From positions 6,647 through 70,646 of the forward strand of contig CAKUKR010000002.1 of NCBI GenBank assembly GCA_934663645.1: a stretch of 64,000 bases of DNA. The letters run 5' to 3'. Below, piece after piece: positions 17,779-26,937 of this stretch. Source of the DNA: an uncultured Muribaculaceae bacterium. Lineage in GTDB: Bacteria > Bacteroidota > Bacteroidia > Bacteroidales > Muribaculaceae. The first letter of the stretch is position 1; every line of letters starts with the position of its first letter. The notes under the pieces are model-generated. The model had not been told where the DNA came from and ran no database searches. It saw nothing but the letters and a program-made list of their open reading frames with translations. The translations under genes were made by a program, and so were the position numbers.

Positions 17779-18879
17779 CTACTGCCCAGTCAAGTCGCGG
17801 TAAATGTCAAGCGCGGCCTCTATCTCGTGCGGCTCGACGGACACGTAATCGACTCCCTTGCCTATGTTTTGCAGCAGCGTGAAAAGCACTTTGCCGTCAT
17901 TGAGGTTCTTCTTGTCGCCGGCCATAATCTTCAGCAGCTGCGGATAGTCGCTGCAGCTGACTGCAATCCTCGGGAACACGGCTTTCAGGAAATCTGCGTA
18001 GCGGTATATCTCCCCGGAGGGCAGCGCGAGCCGTAAATGGCTTAAGATGAGCGCAACAAGGATGCCGTGAGCCACGGCAATGCCGTGGGGCAGCACATTG
18101 CCCCGGGCGAGTGTCATCGACTCGAATGCGTGGCCGCAAGTATGCCCGAAATTGAGCATCTTGCGCATACCCGCCTCATGGGGGTCACGGCACACCACGA
18201 AGCTCTTGCGGCGGCAACACTCCTCTATCAGGGACACGAGCGAGGAGGGGTCGTCAGCCCGCGACGCTGCATCAGGGATATTGTGGACAAGCTCGTCGAG
18301 CTGTGGCGCAGCCTCCATTATCCAGCCGGCAAGTCCCTTGTCAAACAGGTATCCGGTCTTGAGCATCTCGCCGTATCCCGACAGCAGCTCTTCGTGGGGC
18401 AATGACTTGAGCGCAGCGATGGGGATGCAAGTGTGCTCTGGCATGGCGAACACGCCTATCTGGTTCTTCAGTCCGCCGAAGTTCACGCCGGTCTTTCCGC
18501 CCACGGCGGCATCTACCGCGCCGAGGAGCGTGGTTGCAACGTGGGCGAATTTCACTCCGCGACGGTATGTGGAGGCCGCAAAGCCGCCGATGTCCGTGAC
18601 CATGCCGCCGCCTACGTTGATGACAAACGAGCTGCGGGTCATGCCGAGGCGAAGCATCTCCGTCCATATATACTCCGCCGATTCGATGGTCTTGTTCTGC
18701 TCGCCGGCGGGGATAACTATAGTCGGCGCGGACAGCAGCGGGTCGCCGGGGGTGATGATGCCGGGCAGCAAGGGGCTGACATTGCTGTCGGTGATGACAA
18801 CGATGCTTTTAGCAGACAAGCCCGGGACATGCCCAGCCAGTTCGTTGAGTCCGAAGGTGTTGCAGACAGTTACATTCAT
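17779..18879 (-). CDS. aroB: 3-dehydroquinate synthase
   Basis: 366 residues, the normal length. It converts DAHP to 3-dehydroquinate, step two of the shikimate pathway, using NAD and a divalent metal. Family signatures are VINVGGGMVTDIGGF for NAD binding, YRRGVKFAHVATTLLGAVDAAVGGKTGVN, the metal-ligand region GEMLKTGYL, and NFGHTCGHAFE with two His ligands. It is the last gene of a six-gene minus-strand operon starting at tcdA (22651). Its start overlaps the HAD gene stop by 4 nt. Confidence 0.96.
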   Translation of the reverse strand: MNVTVCNTFGLNELAGHVPGLSAKSIVVITDSNVSPLLPGIITPGDPLLSAPTIVIPAGEQNKTIESAEYIWTEMLRLGMTRSSFVINVGGGMVTDIGGFAASTYRRGVKFAHVATTLLGAVDAAVGGKTGVNFGGLKNQIGVFAMPEHTCIPIAALKSLPHEELLSGYGEMLKTGYLFDKGLAGWIMEAAPQLDELVHNIPDAASRADDPSSLVSLIEECCRRKSFVVCRDPHEAGMRKMLNFGHTCGHAFESMTLARGNVLPHGIAVAHGILVALILSHLRLALPSGEIYRYADFLKAVFPRIAVSCSDYPQLLKIMAGDKKNLNDGKVLFTLLQNIGKGVDYVSVEPHEIEAALDIYRDLTGQ

Positions 18880-19604
18880 GGTTTCCGGGATATGACGAGT
18901 CTTGGGAGCGTGTCAGCAAATTCCTCCATTGAGGGGAATATCATGTCTGCGCCTTCGTCAACAAAGGACTGACGCGCTATCGGGCCTGTGGTGACAGCCA
19001 CGGTGAACAGCCCGGCGGCGATGCCTGCCCGCACGCCCAGGGGCGCGTTTTCTATCACTATGGCATGGGCAGCGTCAGTGCCGGCTATTGCCAGCCCGCG
19101 CAGGTATGGTTCGGGGTGCGGCTTGCCGTGAGTAACATCGAGAGCGGTGATACGGTCGGCTGAAGCGAACACGCCAGGGTAGTCGCGGTCGATGCGCGAG
19201 ATGACGGAGGACTGCCCCGAACCGGTCACAAGGACACACCTCACGCCTGCACAGCGCAGCGAGGCGAGCATACTGTCTGCGCCAGGCATCAGCACGACCT
19301 CGCCCATTTCGCGGAACAGCTGCGTCTTTCGGGCATAGAGCCGCTTCTTCTCCTCGTCGGGGAGCGTCACGCCGCGCTCGCGCTGCATCACCAGGTCAAT
19401 GGTCGCGCTGCCGGTCATCCCCTCATAGCCGAAGAACTCGTCGGAGGTGACATCCACGCCGATTTCGGCAAACATACGCTGCCAGGCCAAAGCATGGTGA
19501 GGCATCGAGTCATACAGCACGCCGTCCATGTCTATGAGTGCTGCACGCAAGGGAGAGGGGAAATGTCGGGGGTTGTCTTGTGTCATGGCAAAGGGGACTG
19601 TCAT
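18876..19604 (-). CDS. HAD-superfamily phosphatase (beta-phosphoglucomutase-like)
   Basis: 242 residues. Motif I is DMDGVLYDS, motif II is VTGSG, Lys is in HGKPHPEPYL, and motif IV is VIENAPLGV, with the helical cap between I and II. The subfamily includes beta-phosphoglucomutases and sugar-phosphate phosphatases; the substrate cannot be called. The usual D residues in motif IV are replaced by the EN form seen in this group. The start ATG overlaps the WYL gene stop (ATGA) and the end overlaps aroB, so the three are tightly coupled. Confidence 0.88.
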   Translation of the reverse strand: MTVPFAMTQDNPRHFPSPLRAALIDMDGVLYDSMPHHALAWQRMFAEIGVDVTSDEFFGYEGMTGSATIDLVMQRERGVTLPDEEKKRLYARKTQLFREMGEVVLMPGADSMLASLRCAGVRCVLVTGSGQSSVISRIDRDYPGVFASADRITALDVTHGKPHPEPYLRGLAIAGTDAAHAIVIENAPLGVRAGIAAGLFTVAVTTGPIARQSFVDEGADMIFPSMEEFADTLPRLVISRKP

Positions 19605-20512
19605 TTCATGTAAACATCGGCGAGGCGGCTCACCTCGTCAGCGAGCATGGCACGGAGTTCGGGTGGCTCGAGAGCCTCAACCTCAGCTCCGAAGCTCAAC
19701 AACTCATGCACAAGCTCGTAGTTGAGCTTGAGGCGGTATGTAAATATGGAATAGTCCTGGTGCAACTGTTCCTGCTGGGAATGGTGCAAAGGCAGGGCAC
19801 GCAGGTATTTGGCCTGACGCGGCGTAGTGCGAATGCGCACATCGCGCACACTGGCGTGCGACGAGGTTATGCCGATGATGTCGGCAAAGAAGCCCTCCGG
19901 GCTTGTGCCTTCAGGCATTTCAAACTCCTCGCCGGTGAGCGTCATCTCCTTGACGCGGTCGAGGGCGTATGTGCGTATGCCGCGCGAGGGCGAGGCCGGG
20001 TCGTCGCCCTCCTTGAGGCCGACCATATACCACCGCTGCTTGTACAGGCGCAGGAAATAGGGGCGGTAGTGTATGTCGTGCTCCACGCGCGAGCGGTTGA
20101 AACCAGCGTAGGAGAATATGATTTTCTCGTGGTGCGCCGCAGCCTCGATGGCGCGTGAGAGAAACTGCCGCGAGGAGGGCACGTCATCGACCATCACCAT
20201 TGCGGCCGCGCTCTCGCCGCTCATGGCGGTGCGCACAGCGTATGAATCGAGCAGCCAGTTGGAGAACGCCTTGTCTCTTATTCCAGAGGGGCGTTTGACA
20301 CGGTACTCGCCATCCTTGCCGCACTCGATGTCAATGTGGAAATTCTCCTCAATGGCGCGGCGGTAATGGAAGAATGTGCGTTCGGGTATGGGGTTGCCGT
20401 CGCTGAGGTGCGAGCGCAGCCACAGCTGGTTGAGCCGCTCGCGCGAGATGCTGCCGTAGCGCGTTATCGTGTCTACTATCCACACATACCGGGAGAAGAG
20501 GTCTCGTGCCAT
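19601..20512 (-). CDS. WYL-domain transcriptional regulator
   Basis: 303 residues from ATG 20512. This start leaves 16 nt after the preceding gene, whereas the longest ORF (20587) would overlap it by about 60 nt. Residues 1-75 hold a winged helix-turn-helix (SISRERLNQLW, then IPERTFFHYRRAIEE). Residues 110-215 form the WYL domain (IIFSYAGFNRSR, HYRPYFLRLYKQRWYMVG), followed by the WCX C-terminal part. WYL proteins sense nucleic-acid or nucleotide ligands and often regulate stress or defence genes. No defence genes are adjacent, so the target may be this operon. Confidence 0.9.
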   Translation of the reverse strand: MARDLFSRYVWIVDTITRYGSISRERLNQLWLRSHLSDGNPIPERTFFHYRRAIEENFHIDIECGKDGEYRVKRPSGIRDKAFSNWLLDSYAVRTAMSGESAAAMVMVDDVPSSRQFLSRAIEAAAHHEKIIFSYAGFNRSRVEHDIHYRPYFLRLYKQRWYMVGLKEGDDPASPSRGIRTYALDRVKEMTLTGEEFEMPEGTSPEGFFADIIGITSSHASVRDVRIRTTPRQAKYLRALPLHHSQQEQLHQDYSIFTYRLKLNYELVHELLSFGAEVEALEPPELRAMLADEVSRLADVYMK

Positions 20513-20528
20513 TTGCCTTGGAATTAGT

Positions 20529-21173
20529 TTATCGGTCGGTTTGGTCAATATTGCACAGGCGCACCTGCTGGTCGGGTTGAGGCGCAATCCCGCTCACGTC
20601 AAATGAGGCGTATGTGCGGCGGTTGACGTATGCCCCGTCCTCGGGGAGGTTCTCCCCCACCAGATAGCAGTCTACGGTTCCTTGCCCCAATGTAGCCTCG
20701 TCAGCGACCATGGTGAAGCGCGTGTCGCGGGCATTGCTTTGCACCGTGAGTTGCATATTCAGGTAGTCGCCTACACGAGTGGCAGACAGCACTTTATAGC
20801 AGACGTGGCTCATGCGGCGTATCTCGTCCAGAGAATGTCTCCTGACCGTGCCGCTCGGTATCGCGGCGGCAGAGCGTATCACCGCCGGCACAGGGCGCAG
20901 GACGGTGTCGGCAGGGTTGGCTTGCCAATAGGCCACGATGCGCTGGCCGGCCTTTGCTCCTTCGAGCGTCTGGGAGCTGCTGAGGCGCACCACGGGCGAC
21001 GAGGGTGTGCGCTGTATGTCGAGTTGCGTCCCCTGCCCCTCGCCGGAAGCCACGACAGTGGCAAAGTCAGTGAAACTGACAGGCGTGGGCTGCGGCGTGT
21101 CGTCGCTGCCGCAGGAGGGCAGCAAAGCCATCGCCAAGCACCACAGCAGCGTATACATCAACTTATTATTCAT
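20529..21173 (-). CDS. NigD-like lipoprotein
   Basis: 214 residues from ATG 21173, where a standard lipoprotein signal with lipobox LPSC begins. This start overlaps the ABC gene stop by 8 nt. The body has two beta domains, in keeping with NigD-like proteins of Bacteroides (N-terminal OB-like part, then a beta-sandwich). The assignment rests on length, layout and segments such as GQRIVAYW and GDYLNMQLTV, and should be tested. Located between lolD and the WYL regulator, its role is unknown. Confidence 0.7.
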   Translation of the reverse strand: MNNKLMYTLLWCLAMALLPSCGSDDTPQPTPVSFTDFATVVASGEGQGTQLDIQRTPSSPVVRLSSSQTLEGAKAGQRIVAYWQANPADTVLRPVPAVIRSAAAIPSGTVRRHSLDEIRRMSHVCYKVLSATRVGDYLNMQLTVQSNARDTRFTMVADEATLGQGTVDCYLVGENLPEDGAYVNRRTYASFDVSGIAPQPDQQVRLCNIDQTDR

Positions 21174-21882
21174 CACTGGCACCTCCTTCTCCTTGCTCGT
21201 CATTATCACTGTCGCTACGGGCATCCTCCACCGAGGTTATACGTCCGTCACGCATCGTCACCACGCGCTGCGCTATTGCGGCCAGAGCCGGGTCATGGGT
21301 AACGATGACGAAGGTCTGCCCCAGCGAGCGGTTCAGCTCCGCCATGAGGGCGAGTATTTCGTCACGGTTCACGCTGTCAAGGCTTCCCGTCGGCTCGTCA
21401 GCAAACACTATTTTGGGGCGGTTGACCAGCGAGCGGGCTATCGCCACGCGCTGCCGCTCGCCTCCCGACAGCTGCGCCGGCTTGTGCGTGGCGCGGTCTG
21501 ATATGCCGAGCATCTCAAACAGCTCGCCGGCACGCGCCATCGCCTTCTGCCGCGACGCGCCCCCTATCATCGCCGGCAATGCCGCATTCTCAAGAGCCGA
21601 AAACTCGGGCAGCAGCTGGTGAAACTGGAAGATGAAGCCGATGTTGGCGTTTCTGAACTCCGAGAGGCGGCGGTCACGCAGCCGCGTCAGGTCAACGCCG
21701 TCATACAGCACCGTGCCTGAATCGGCGGCATCGAGCGTGCCGGCAACCTGCACCAGCGAGGTCTTGCCCGCGCCGCTCGGCCCCACTATTGCCATTATCT
21801 CGCCGTCGCGTATGGTCAGGCTGATGTCGTCCAGCACACGCAGCGAGCCGTAGCTCTTGTATATGTCATGCAGTTCTACCAC
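21166..21882 (-). CDS. lolD: ABC transporter ATP-binding protein, LolD/MacB type
   Basis: 238 residues from the GTG at 21882, which overlaps the tcdA stop by 17 nt. The upstream ATG at 21924 is possible but adds residues unlike the family. All ATPase motifs are present: Walker A GPSGAGKT, Q-loop FIFQFHQLLPEF, signature LSGGERQRVAIARSL, Walker B IVFADEP, and a switch His in VTHDP. The FQFHQLLPEF stretch is typical of LolD, the lipoprotein-release ATPase. The permease (LolC/E) is not nearby. Confidence 0.88.
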   Translation of the reverse strand: MVELHDIYKSYGSLRVLDDISLTIRDGEIMAIVGPSGAGKTSLVQVAGTLDAADSGTVLYDGVDLTRLRDRRLSEFRNANIGFIFQFHQLLPEFSALENAALPAMIGGASRQKAMARAGELFEMLGISDRATHKPAQLSGGERQRVAIARSLVNRPKIVFADEPTGSLDSVNRDEILALMAELNRSLGQTFVIVTHDPALAAIAQRVVTMRDGRITSVEDARSDSDNDEQGEGGASDE

Positions 21883-22651
21883 AGTCGTTCTTATTGCTGT
21901 CCTCGCGCCGGGCTTCCGCCGCAAGGTCGTTTGTCACCTTTGCCGCCATGAAAATGCCGAAAGTCGCCGGCAGCGAGGCGACAGTCCCGTATGATGTGCG
22001 CTTGTAGGCAGAATCCACCTCGATGAGCGACGCAGTGTGCGGACGCTCTGTGCTTGCCACCACAGGCAGACGGCGACGCAGCCCCATGCGTTTCAGCCGC
22101 TGGCGGACTGCCCTTGCCAACCCGTCTTCGCGTGTCTCCCACAGGTCGAAGTATGACACCTGCGAGGGGTCAGTGCGCCCGCCCGCGCCCATCGACGAGA
22201 TTACCCGCAACCTGTCCGTCAGGCAATGAGCCAGCAGCGCGACCTTCGGGGCGACGGTGTCTATGCAGTCCAGCACATAGTCGTAGCCGGGCAACAGCAG
22301 CTCCGCAGCGTTGTCCGGCGTCACTGACATCTGCAGCGTCACGAAGTCCACGTCAGGGTTGATGCTCCTCGCCCGCTGAGCCATGACCTCGGTCTTGGCC
22401 ATGCCCACAGTGTCACGTGTCGCTATGATCTGGCGGTTCAGGTTGGTCACGTCCACCGCATCGGCATCGACCGCTGTGACATGCCCCACGCCGCTGCGCA
22501 CGAGCATCTCCACGGCATAGCCGCCCACGCCTCCTACGCCCACCACCAGCACACGGGCTCGCGCGAGGGCATCGGCAGCATCGTCGCCTAACAGGCGGCG
22601 CGTGCGCTCGTCCCACCGCGAGGGGACAGCTGCTGTCGCATCATTCATCAT
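21866..22651 (-). CDS. tcdA: tRNA threonylcarbamoyladenosine dehydratase (ThiF/E1-like)
   Basis: 261 residues from ATG 22651. An adjacent ATG at 22648 is equally possible. An upstream start at 22708 lies beyond the promoter and is rejected. The E1-like Rossmann loop is VVGVGGVGGYAVEML, followed by VDVTNLNRQ (nucleotide/Arg finger region) and DCIDTVAPKVALL. TcdA cyclises t6A37 to ct6A in ANN-reading tRNAs, using ATP. It is the first gene of the operon ending with aroB. A promoter lies 5 nt before the ATG. Confidence 0.9.
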   Translation of the reverse strand: MMNDATAAVPSRWDERTRRLLGDDAADALARARVLVVGVGGVGGYAVEMLVRSGVGHVTAVDADAVDVTNLNRQIIATRDTVGMAKTEVMAQRARSINPDVDFVTLQMSVTPDNAAELLLPGYDYVLDCIDTVAPKVALLAHCLTDRLRVISSMGAGGRTDPSQVSYFDLWETREDGLARAVRQRLKRMGLRRRLPVVASTERPHTASLIEVDSAYKRTSYGTVASLPATFGIFMAAKVTNDLAAEARREDSNKNDCGRTA

Positions 22652-22656
22652 AGCAG

Positions 22657-22687
22657 CAAAATTAGCGAAAAAAAACGTCCCTGCCAA
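22657..22687 (-). promoter_or_regulatory. Promoter of tcdA operon, nearly leaderless
   Basis: On the minus strand: TTG (22687-22685), 20 nt, TAATTTTG (22664-22657). The ATG (22651) is 5 nt past the box, so the transcript may start at or within a few bases of the start codon. Confidence 0.8.
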
Positions 22688-22737
22688 GCCCCTTACGCCC
22701 CCTGTCACGCAAAACAGCAGAAAAACACGACTGACAT

Positions 22738-22768
22738 TTGGTCATAACAGCAAAGGGTGTTAACTTTG
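22738..22768 (+). promoter_or_regulatory. Promoter of nfnAB-type operon
   Basis: TTG (22738-22740), 20 nt, TAACTTTG (22761-22768). It predicts a leader of about 70 nt. It is divergent from the tcdA promoter 50 nt away. Confidence 0.8.
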
Positions 22769-22844
22769 CAGACAATTGTTAACACACGGAACAACGCAGA
22801 CGCGACCCGACAGCCGCCGATGCACAACAGAAAACCTAAAACCT

Positions 22845-23699
22845 ATGTTCACTATCCAAAGCAAGCGTGAACTTGCACCCCGCATCACCGAGATGAAGGT
22901 GCTTGCCCCAAGGGTAGCCCATTCGGCCATGCCCGGACAGTTCGTGATAGTACGCACAGACGAGCTGGGAGAGCGCATCCCCCTGACTATCTGCGACTAT
23001 GACCGCGAAGCCGGCACCGTGACCATCGTCACACAGGCCATAGGCATCTCCTCGCAGAAAATCTGCGACATGAACGCCGGCGACAGCTTCGCCGACTTCG
23101 CCGGGCCGCTCGGCCTCCCATCCGACCTTACGGAACTCTCCGACGAGGAGCTGAGCCGCCTCAACATCCTGTTCGTGGCAGGAGGCGTGGGCACTGCCCC
23201 CGTCTACCCACAGGCCAAGTGGCTCGCCCAGCACGGCGTGAAAGCCGACGTGATAATCGGCGCAAAAACCAAGAGCCTCTTCACATACGTCGAGGAAATG
23301 CGACAGGTGGCAAACGTGCACCTCTGCACCGACGACGGCTCGGAAGGCTTCCACGGCATGGTGACAGCCCTCATGGAGCATCTCATCGAGAAGGAAGGCC
23401 GCCACTTCGACCGCTGCGTCGTCATCGGCCCGATGATCATGATGAAATTCGCGTCGCTCACCACCAAGAAGTACGGCATCCCCACCATGGCATCGCTCAA
23501 CGCCCTAATGGTGGACGGCACCGGAATGTGCGGAGCATGCCGTGTAACCGTGGGCGGCAAGACACGCTTCACCTGTGTCGAAGGACCCGAATTTGACGCT
23601 CACCAGGTAGACTTCGACGAGGCTATGCGCCGCCAGAACATGTACAAAGGCGTACCCAAAACCGATCCCGAAAAACATAAATGCAACTGCCATGGCTAA
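22845..23699 (+). CDS. Ferredoxin-NADP reductase-like subunit (NfnA/SudB type)
   Basis: 284 residues from ATG 22845. The longer ORF from 22776 would begin inside the leader. The FAD-binding barrel has GQFVIVRTDELGERIPLTI, the NAD site has VAGGVGTAPVYPQ, and the C-terminal [2Fe-2S] motif is GMCGACRV followed by a further Cys in FTCVEGP. This is the small subunit of NADH-dependent ferredoxin:NADP oxidoreductase, also annotated as sulfide dehydrogenase beta subunit. Its stop overlaps the start of the large subunit by 8 nt, so the two are made together. Confidence 0.9.
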   Translation: MFTIQSKRELAPRITEMKVLAPRVAHSAMPGQFVIVRTDELGERIPLTICDYDREAGTVTIVTQAIGISSQKICDMNAGDSFADFAGPLGLPSDLTELSDEELSRLNILFVAGGVGTAPVYPQAKWLAQHGVKADVIIGAKTKSLFTYVEEMRQVANVHLCTDDGSEGFHGMVTALMEHLIEKEGRHFDRCVVIGPMIMMKFASLTTKKYGIPTMASLNALMVDGTGMCGACRVTVGGKTRFTCVEGPEFDAHQVDFDEAMRRQNMYKGVPKTDPEKHKCNCHG

Positions 23700-25077
23700 C
23701 AAGATACCCCGTGTCCCCGTGCGCGAGCAAGACCCGAAAGTCCGCGCAACAAATTTCGAAGAAGTATGCTACGGCTACAACGCCGACGAGGCACGCCTGG
23801 AGGCATCGCGTTGCCTGACATGCCCCAAGCCCCGCTGCGTGACACGCTGCCCGGTGCATATCGACATACCCTCATTCATCAAGAACGTCGCCGCCGGCGA
23901 CTTCCGACAGGCAGCCCGCGTCATCTCCCGCGACAGCTCACTGCCAAGTGTCTGCGGCCGCGTTTGCCCGCAGGAGTCACAGTGCGAGGGAGCGTGCGTG
24001 CTCGGCATCAAGGGCGAACCCGTCGCTATCGGCAAGCTCGAGCGGTTCACCGGCGACTGGGCCATCCAGAACGAGGAGGAAGCTCCTGAACTGCCCGAAT
24101 GGAACGGCAAGAAAGTCGCCGTTGTGGGGTCAGGGCCTTCAGGCCTCGCCTGCGCCTCCGACCTCGCCCGCCTCGGCTACAAAGTCAAGATATTCGAAGC
24201 CCTGCACAAAGTCGGCGGCGTGCTCGTATACGGCATCCCCGAATTCCGCCTCCCAAAAGACCGCATTGTCGCCAAGGAGGTAGAGGCCGTGAAACGCCTC
24301 GGCGTGGAGATAGAGACAGACGTTATCATAGGCCGCACCGTCACCATTGACCAGCTCATGGACGACGAAGGCTATGACGCTATATTCATAGGTTCGGGCG
24401 CGGGACTGCCACGATTCATGGGCATCGACGGAGAAAACCTAAACGGAGTGTTCTCCGCCAACGAGTTCCTCACACGCGCCAATCTGATGAAGGCATACGA
24501 CGACTGCTACGACACTCCCATATATACCGGCAACCGCGTGGTGGTAGTGGGCGGAGGCAACGTGGCAATGGACGCTGTGCGCACTGCCAAACGCCTCGGA
24601 GCTGAAGCATTCATCGTATACCGCCGCAGCGAGGACGAACTCCCGGCACGTCGCGAGGAAGTGCACCACGCCAAGGAGGAAGGCATCGAGTTCCGCATGC
24701 TCACCAACCCGGTGCGCATCAACGGCGACGACAAGGGCACAGTGCGCTCAATCTCCTGCATACGCATGGAGCTCGGCGAACCCGACGCTTCAGGCCGCCG
24801 CAGCCCCAAACCCATTGAGGGCAGCGAGTTTGAGATAGAATGTGACGTGGTGATAATGGCTCTCGGCACAAGCCCCAACCCACTCATCAAGTCAACCACC
24901 AAAGGCCTCGACACCGACCGCAAGGGCTGCATAGTGGCTGACGAGGAGGGACAGACCTCGCGTCCCGGCATATTCGCCGGCGGCGACGCCGTGACAGGAG
25001 CTGCCACCGTCATCCTCGCCATGGGCGCAGGCCGGCGTGCAGCAAAGGCCATCGACCAGTACCTGCAACAGAAATAA
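23692..25077 (+). CDS. gltA: NADPH-dependent glutamate synthase small-subunit-like flavoprotein (NfnB/GltA type)
   Basis: 461 residues. Two Cys clusters at the N-terminus (CLTCPKPRCVTRCP and CGRVCPQESQCEGAC) bind [4Fe-4S] clusters. The FAD site is VAVVGSGPSGLACASDLAR, and the NADPH site is VVVVGGGNVAMDAVRTAKR. Near the C-terminus, the GATE-like motif region reads GIFAGGDAVTGAATV. No glutamate synthase large subunit is adjacent. Pairing with the 2Fe-2S subunit points to NfnAB-type flavin-based electron bifurcation between NADH, NADPH and ferredoxin more than to glutamate synthesis. Confidence 0.92.
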   Translation: MANKIPRVPVREQDPKVRATNFEEVCYGYNADEARLEASRCLTCPKPRCVTRCPVHIDIPSFIKNVAAGDFRQAARVISRDSSLPSVCGRVCPQESQCEGACVLGIKGEPVAIGKLERFTGDWAIQNEEEAPELPEWNGKKVAVVGSGPSGLACASDLARLGYKVKIFEALHKVGGVLVYGIPEFRLPKDRIVAKEVEAVKRLGVEIETDVIIGRTVTIDQLMDDEGYDAIFIGSGAGLPRFMGIDGENLNGVFSANEFLTRANLMKAYDDCYDTPIYTGNRVVVVGGGNVAMDAVRTAKRLGAEAFIVYRRSEDELPARREEVHHAKEEGIEFRMLTNPVRINGDDKGTVRSISCIRMELGEPDASGRRSPKPIEGSEFEIECDVVIMALGTSPNPLIKSTTKGLDTDRKGCIVADEEGQTSRPGIFAGGDAVTGAATVILAMGAGRRAAKAIDQYLQQK

Positions 25078-25093
25078 CAGCAATCCCCACTTC

Positions 25094-25128
25094 GGGCATC
25101 CCGTCCGGCGCTGTCCGGCGGGATGCCC
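25094..25128 (+). terminator. Hairpin after gltA
   Basis: GGGCATCCCG pairs perfectly with CGGGATGCCC, extended by an inner CCGG/CCGG around a 6-nt loop with one bulged T. There is no T-run, so this is terminator-like by structure only. Confidence 0.55.
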
Positions 25129-25147
25129 CCATAAAACGCCGCCACAC

Positions 25148-26824
25148 ATGCCGTCTGCCCTGAAAGCACTTGCAGCCGTTGCATTAATGCTACTCACAGC
25201 ATTGCTGTGCGAGGCCTCGGAACCAGAATCCATACGCCTCAAATGCCAGCACATGGCAGACTCATACGACTATACGAACCTGCGGCAGGAATCGGCGCGC
25301 CTGCACACCCTGGCGCGCCGTGCAAACGACAAACGCCTCGAGGCATACGCATGCTACTACCTCGCCGCTTCAGAGCTGAAAACAGCATCTATACGGGAGG
25401 CTCGCATCCACGCGCTCAAAGCAGACTCCCTGGCGTCGCTTATCCACAACGACACCGTAAAGGCCTCGGCATTAAACGTGCTCGGAATAATCGCCAATGA
25501 GTACGACGGCAACAACGCCCTTGCGCTGGGCTATTACCTAAGCGCGCTCGACTGCGCCTCCCGCAGCGAAAACAAGCGCACAACTGCAGGCGTTTACAGC
25601 AACATATCCCTGCTTTTCACATCTCACAACGACACCGCCGGGCTGCGGTACTGCCGCGAAAGCTACCGGCTCAGCCTTCAGACCGGAAAGCCGCAAGACA
25701 CTTATTACCCCCTATGCAACCTCGCCACGGTATACCTGCTGAGAAATGACACGGCCAACGCATACCACTGCGCGATGAAAGCAGCAAAGCTCTCCCTGCA
25801 GTACAAGCTGCACCAGCCGGAACTCGCTCAGATACTGCTCGGCAGCGTGCTGAGGCTAATGGGACGCCGCAACGATGCGCTCGCAAGGCTCGACAATGCC
25901 ATAGCCTCACTCAAACTGCGGAACCCGGCAAGCTCACTGCTGGCACAAGCCTACTTCGAGAAAGCCCGCATTTTAAGCGACATGCGCGAATACTCAGCCT
26001 CAAACAGCCTGTGCACAGAGGCGCTGGCTTGCTCAAGCTCTCTGGGCAACCGAAGCTTCGTGTCTGACATGTACGCCCTGATGGCCGCAAACTACGAAGC
26101 GCTCGGCGACAAACCAGCCGCACTCGAAGCCCTAAAAAACGAGAACAACGTAATCAAGTCTACCGTAAAGGTGCAAGACGCGACAATACACCGCGAAATA
26201 GAACGGACATTTGACCTGCTGCAAAAGGAAAAGCAACTCGGGCTGCGCGACATGCAGATTTCCCTGCACCGCCAGCGCATAGGCATCCTGGTCGGGCTGC
26301 TCGCCGTAATAGCAATAATCCTCTCTGTCGTGCTCGTGTCATACAGGAAGGAGAAACGCCTAAACAGGCGTATCGTCAGCCAGTTCAAGGAACACGATTC
26401 CCTCGAGCAGAAACTTATGGAAAAATCCGCCGCCGGAGGCCCCGCCGAAGAGACACAGAAGTCACTCTTCGAACAAATGGCCCGGCTCATGGAAGACGAG
26501 AAGCTGTACCTCGACAAACGCCTGAGCCGCGAATACCTCGCCGAAAGGCTGCATACCAACCGCACATACATCTCGAAGGTTGTCAAAGAAAACACCGGGC
26601 TTACACTCCCTCAATGGGTCAACCAATTCCGCGTCAAGAAATCACGCTTGATGCTCCAAGACCCGGCAATGAAATCTGCCGCCATCAAAGATATCGCCGA
26701 CATGTGCGGGTTTGCCAATGTCTCGACCTTCAATGTGGTATTCAAGGAGGCCGTCGGACTTTCCCCGTCGGCATACCGCAAAGAGGCTCTGCAGCTGTCC
26801 AGACTCTCTGAAAAAGCAAAATAA
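25148..26824 (+). CDS. Membrane-anchored TPR regulator with AraC-type DNA-binding domain
   Basis: 558 residues from ATG 25148, where a signal sequence (1-23) begins. Residues 30-350 are helical TPR-like repeats, predicted periplasmic. One transmembrane segment follows (about 377-398, ILVGLLAVIAIILSV), then a coiled linker and an AraC/XylS double helix-turn-helix (about 450-547, with LAERLHTNRTYISKVV and ADMCGFANVSTFNVVFKE). This one-protein design lets a periplasmic signal reach DNA, in Bacteroidetes often for polysaccharide or envelope genes. The LRR surface protein 113 nt downstream has its own promoter and is the obvious candidate target. Confidence 0.88.
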   Translation: MPSALKALAAVALMLLTALLCEASEPESIRLKCQHMADSYDYTNLRQESARLHTLARRANDKRLEAYACYYLAASELKTASIREARIHALKADSLASLIHNDTVKASALNVLGIIANEYDGNNALALGYYLSALDCASRSENKRTTAGVYSNISLLFTSHNDTAGLRYCRESYRLSLQTGKPQDTYYPLCNLATVYLLRNDTANAYHCAMKAAKLSLQYKLHQPELAQILLGSVLRLMGRRNDALARLDNAIASLKLRNPASSLLAQAYFEKARILSDMREYSASNSLCTEALACSSSLGNRSFVSDMYALMAANYEALGDKPAALEALKNENNVIKSTVKVQDATIHREIERTFDLLQKEKQLGLRDMQISLHRQRIGILVGLLAVIAIILSVVLVSYRKEKRLNRRIVSQFKEHDSLEQKLMEKSAAGGPAEETQKSLFEQMARLMEDEKLYLDKRLSREYLAERLHTNRTYISKVVKENTGLTLPQWVNQFRVKKSRLMLQDPAMKSAAIKDIADMCGFANVSTFNVVFKEAVGLSPSAYRKEALQLSRLSEKAK

Positions 26825-26875
26825 ACCGCCCCGCCTTTCAAATACGGCAATTTTGCCTTATTAAAAAGCTGAATA

Positions 26876-26907
26876 TTGTGTTCTTCAGGATGTTGGAGGT
26901 AAATTTG
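26876..26907 (+). promoter_or_regulatory. Promoter of BspA-like gene
   Basis: TTG (26876-26878), 21 nt, TAAATTTG (26900-26907), 30 nt before the ATG at 26938. Confidence 0.7.
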
Positions 26908-26937
26908 CGCCATTCTTAACTACCAAAATTCACAACA

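Noticed and set aside
23692-25077. Reading gltA as part of a glutamate synthase
   Set aside because: No large (GOGAT) subunit is nearby, and the partner is a ferredoxin-NADP reductase-like subunit, so an Nfn-type oxidoreductase fits better.
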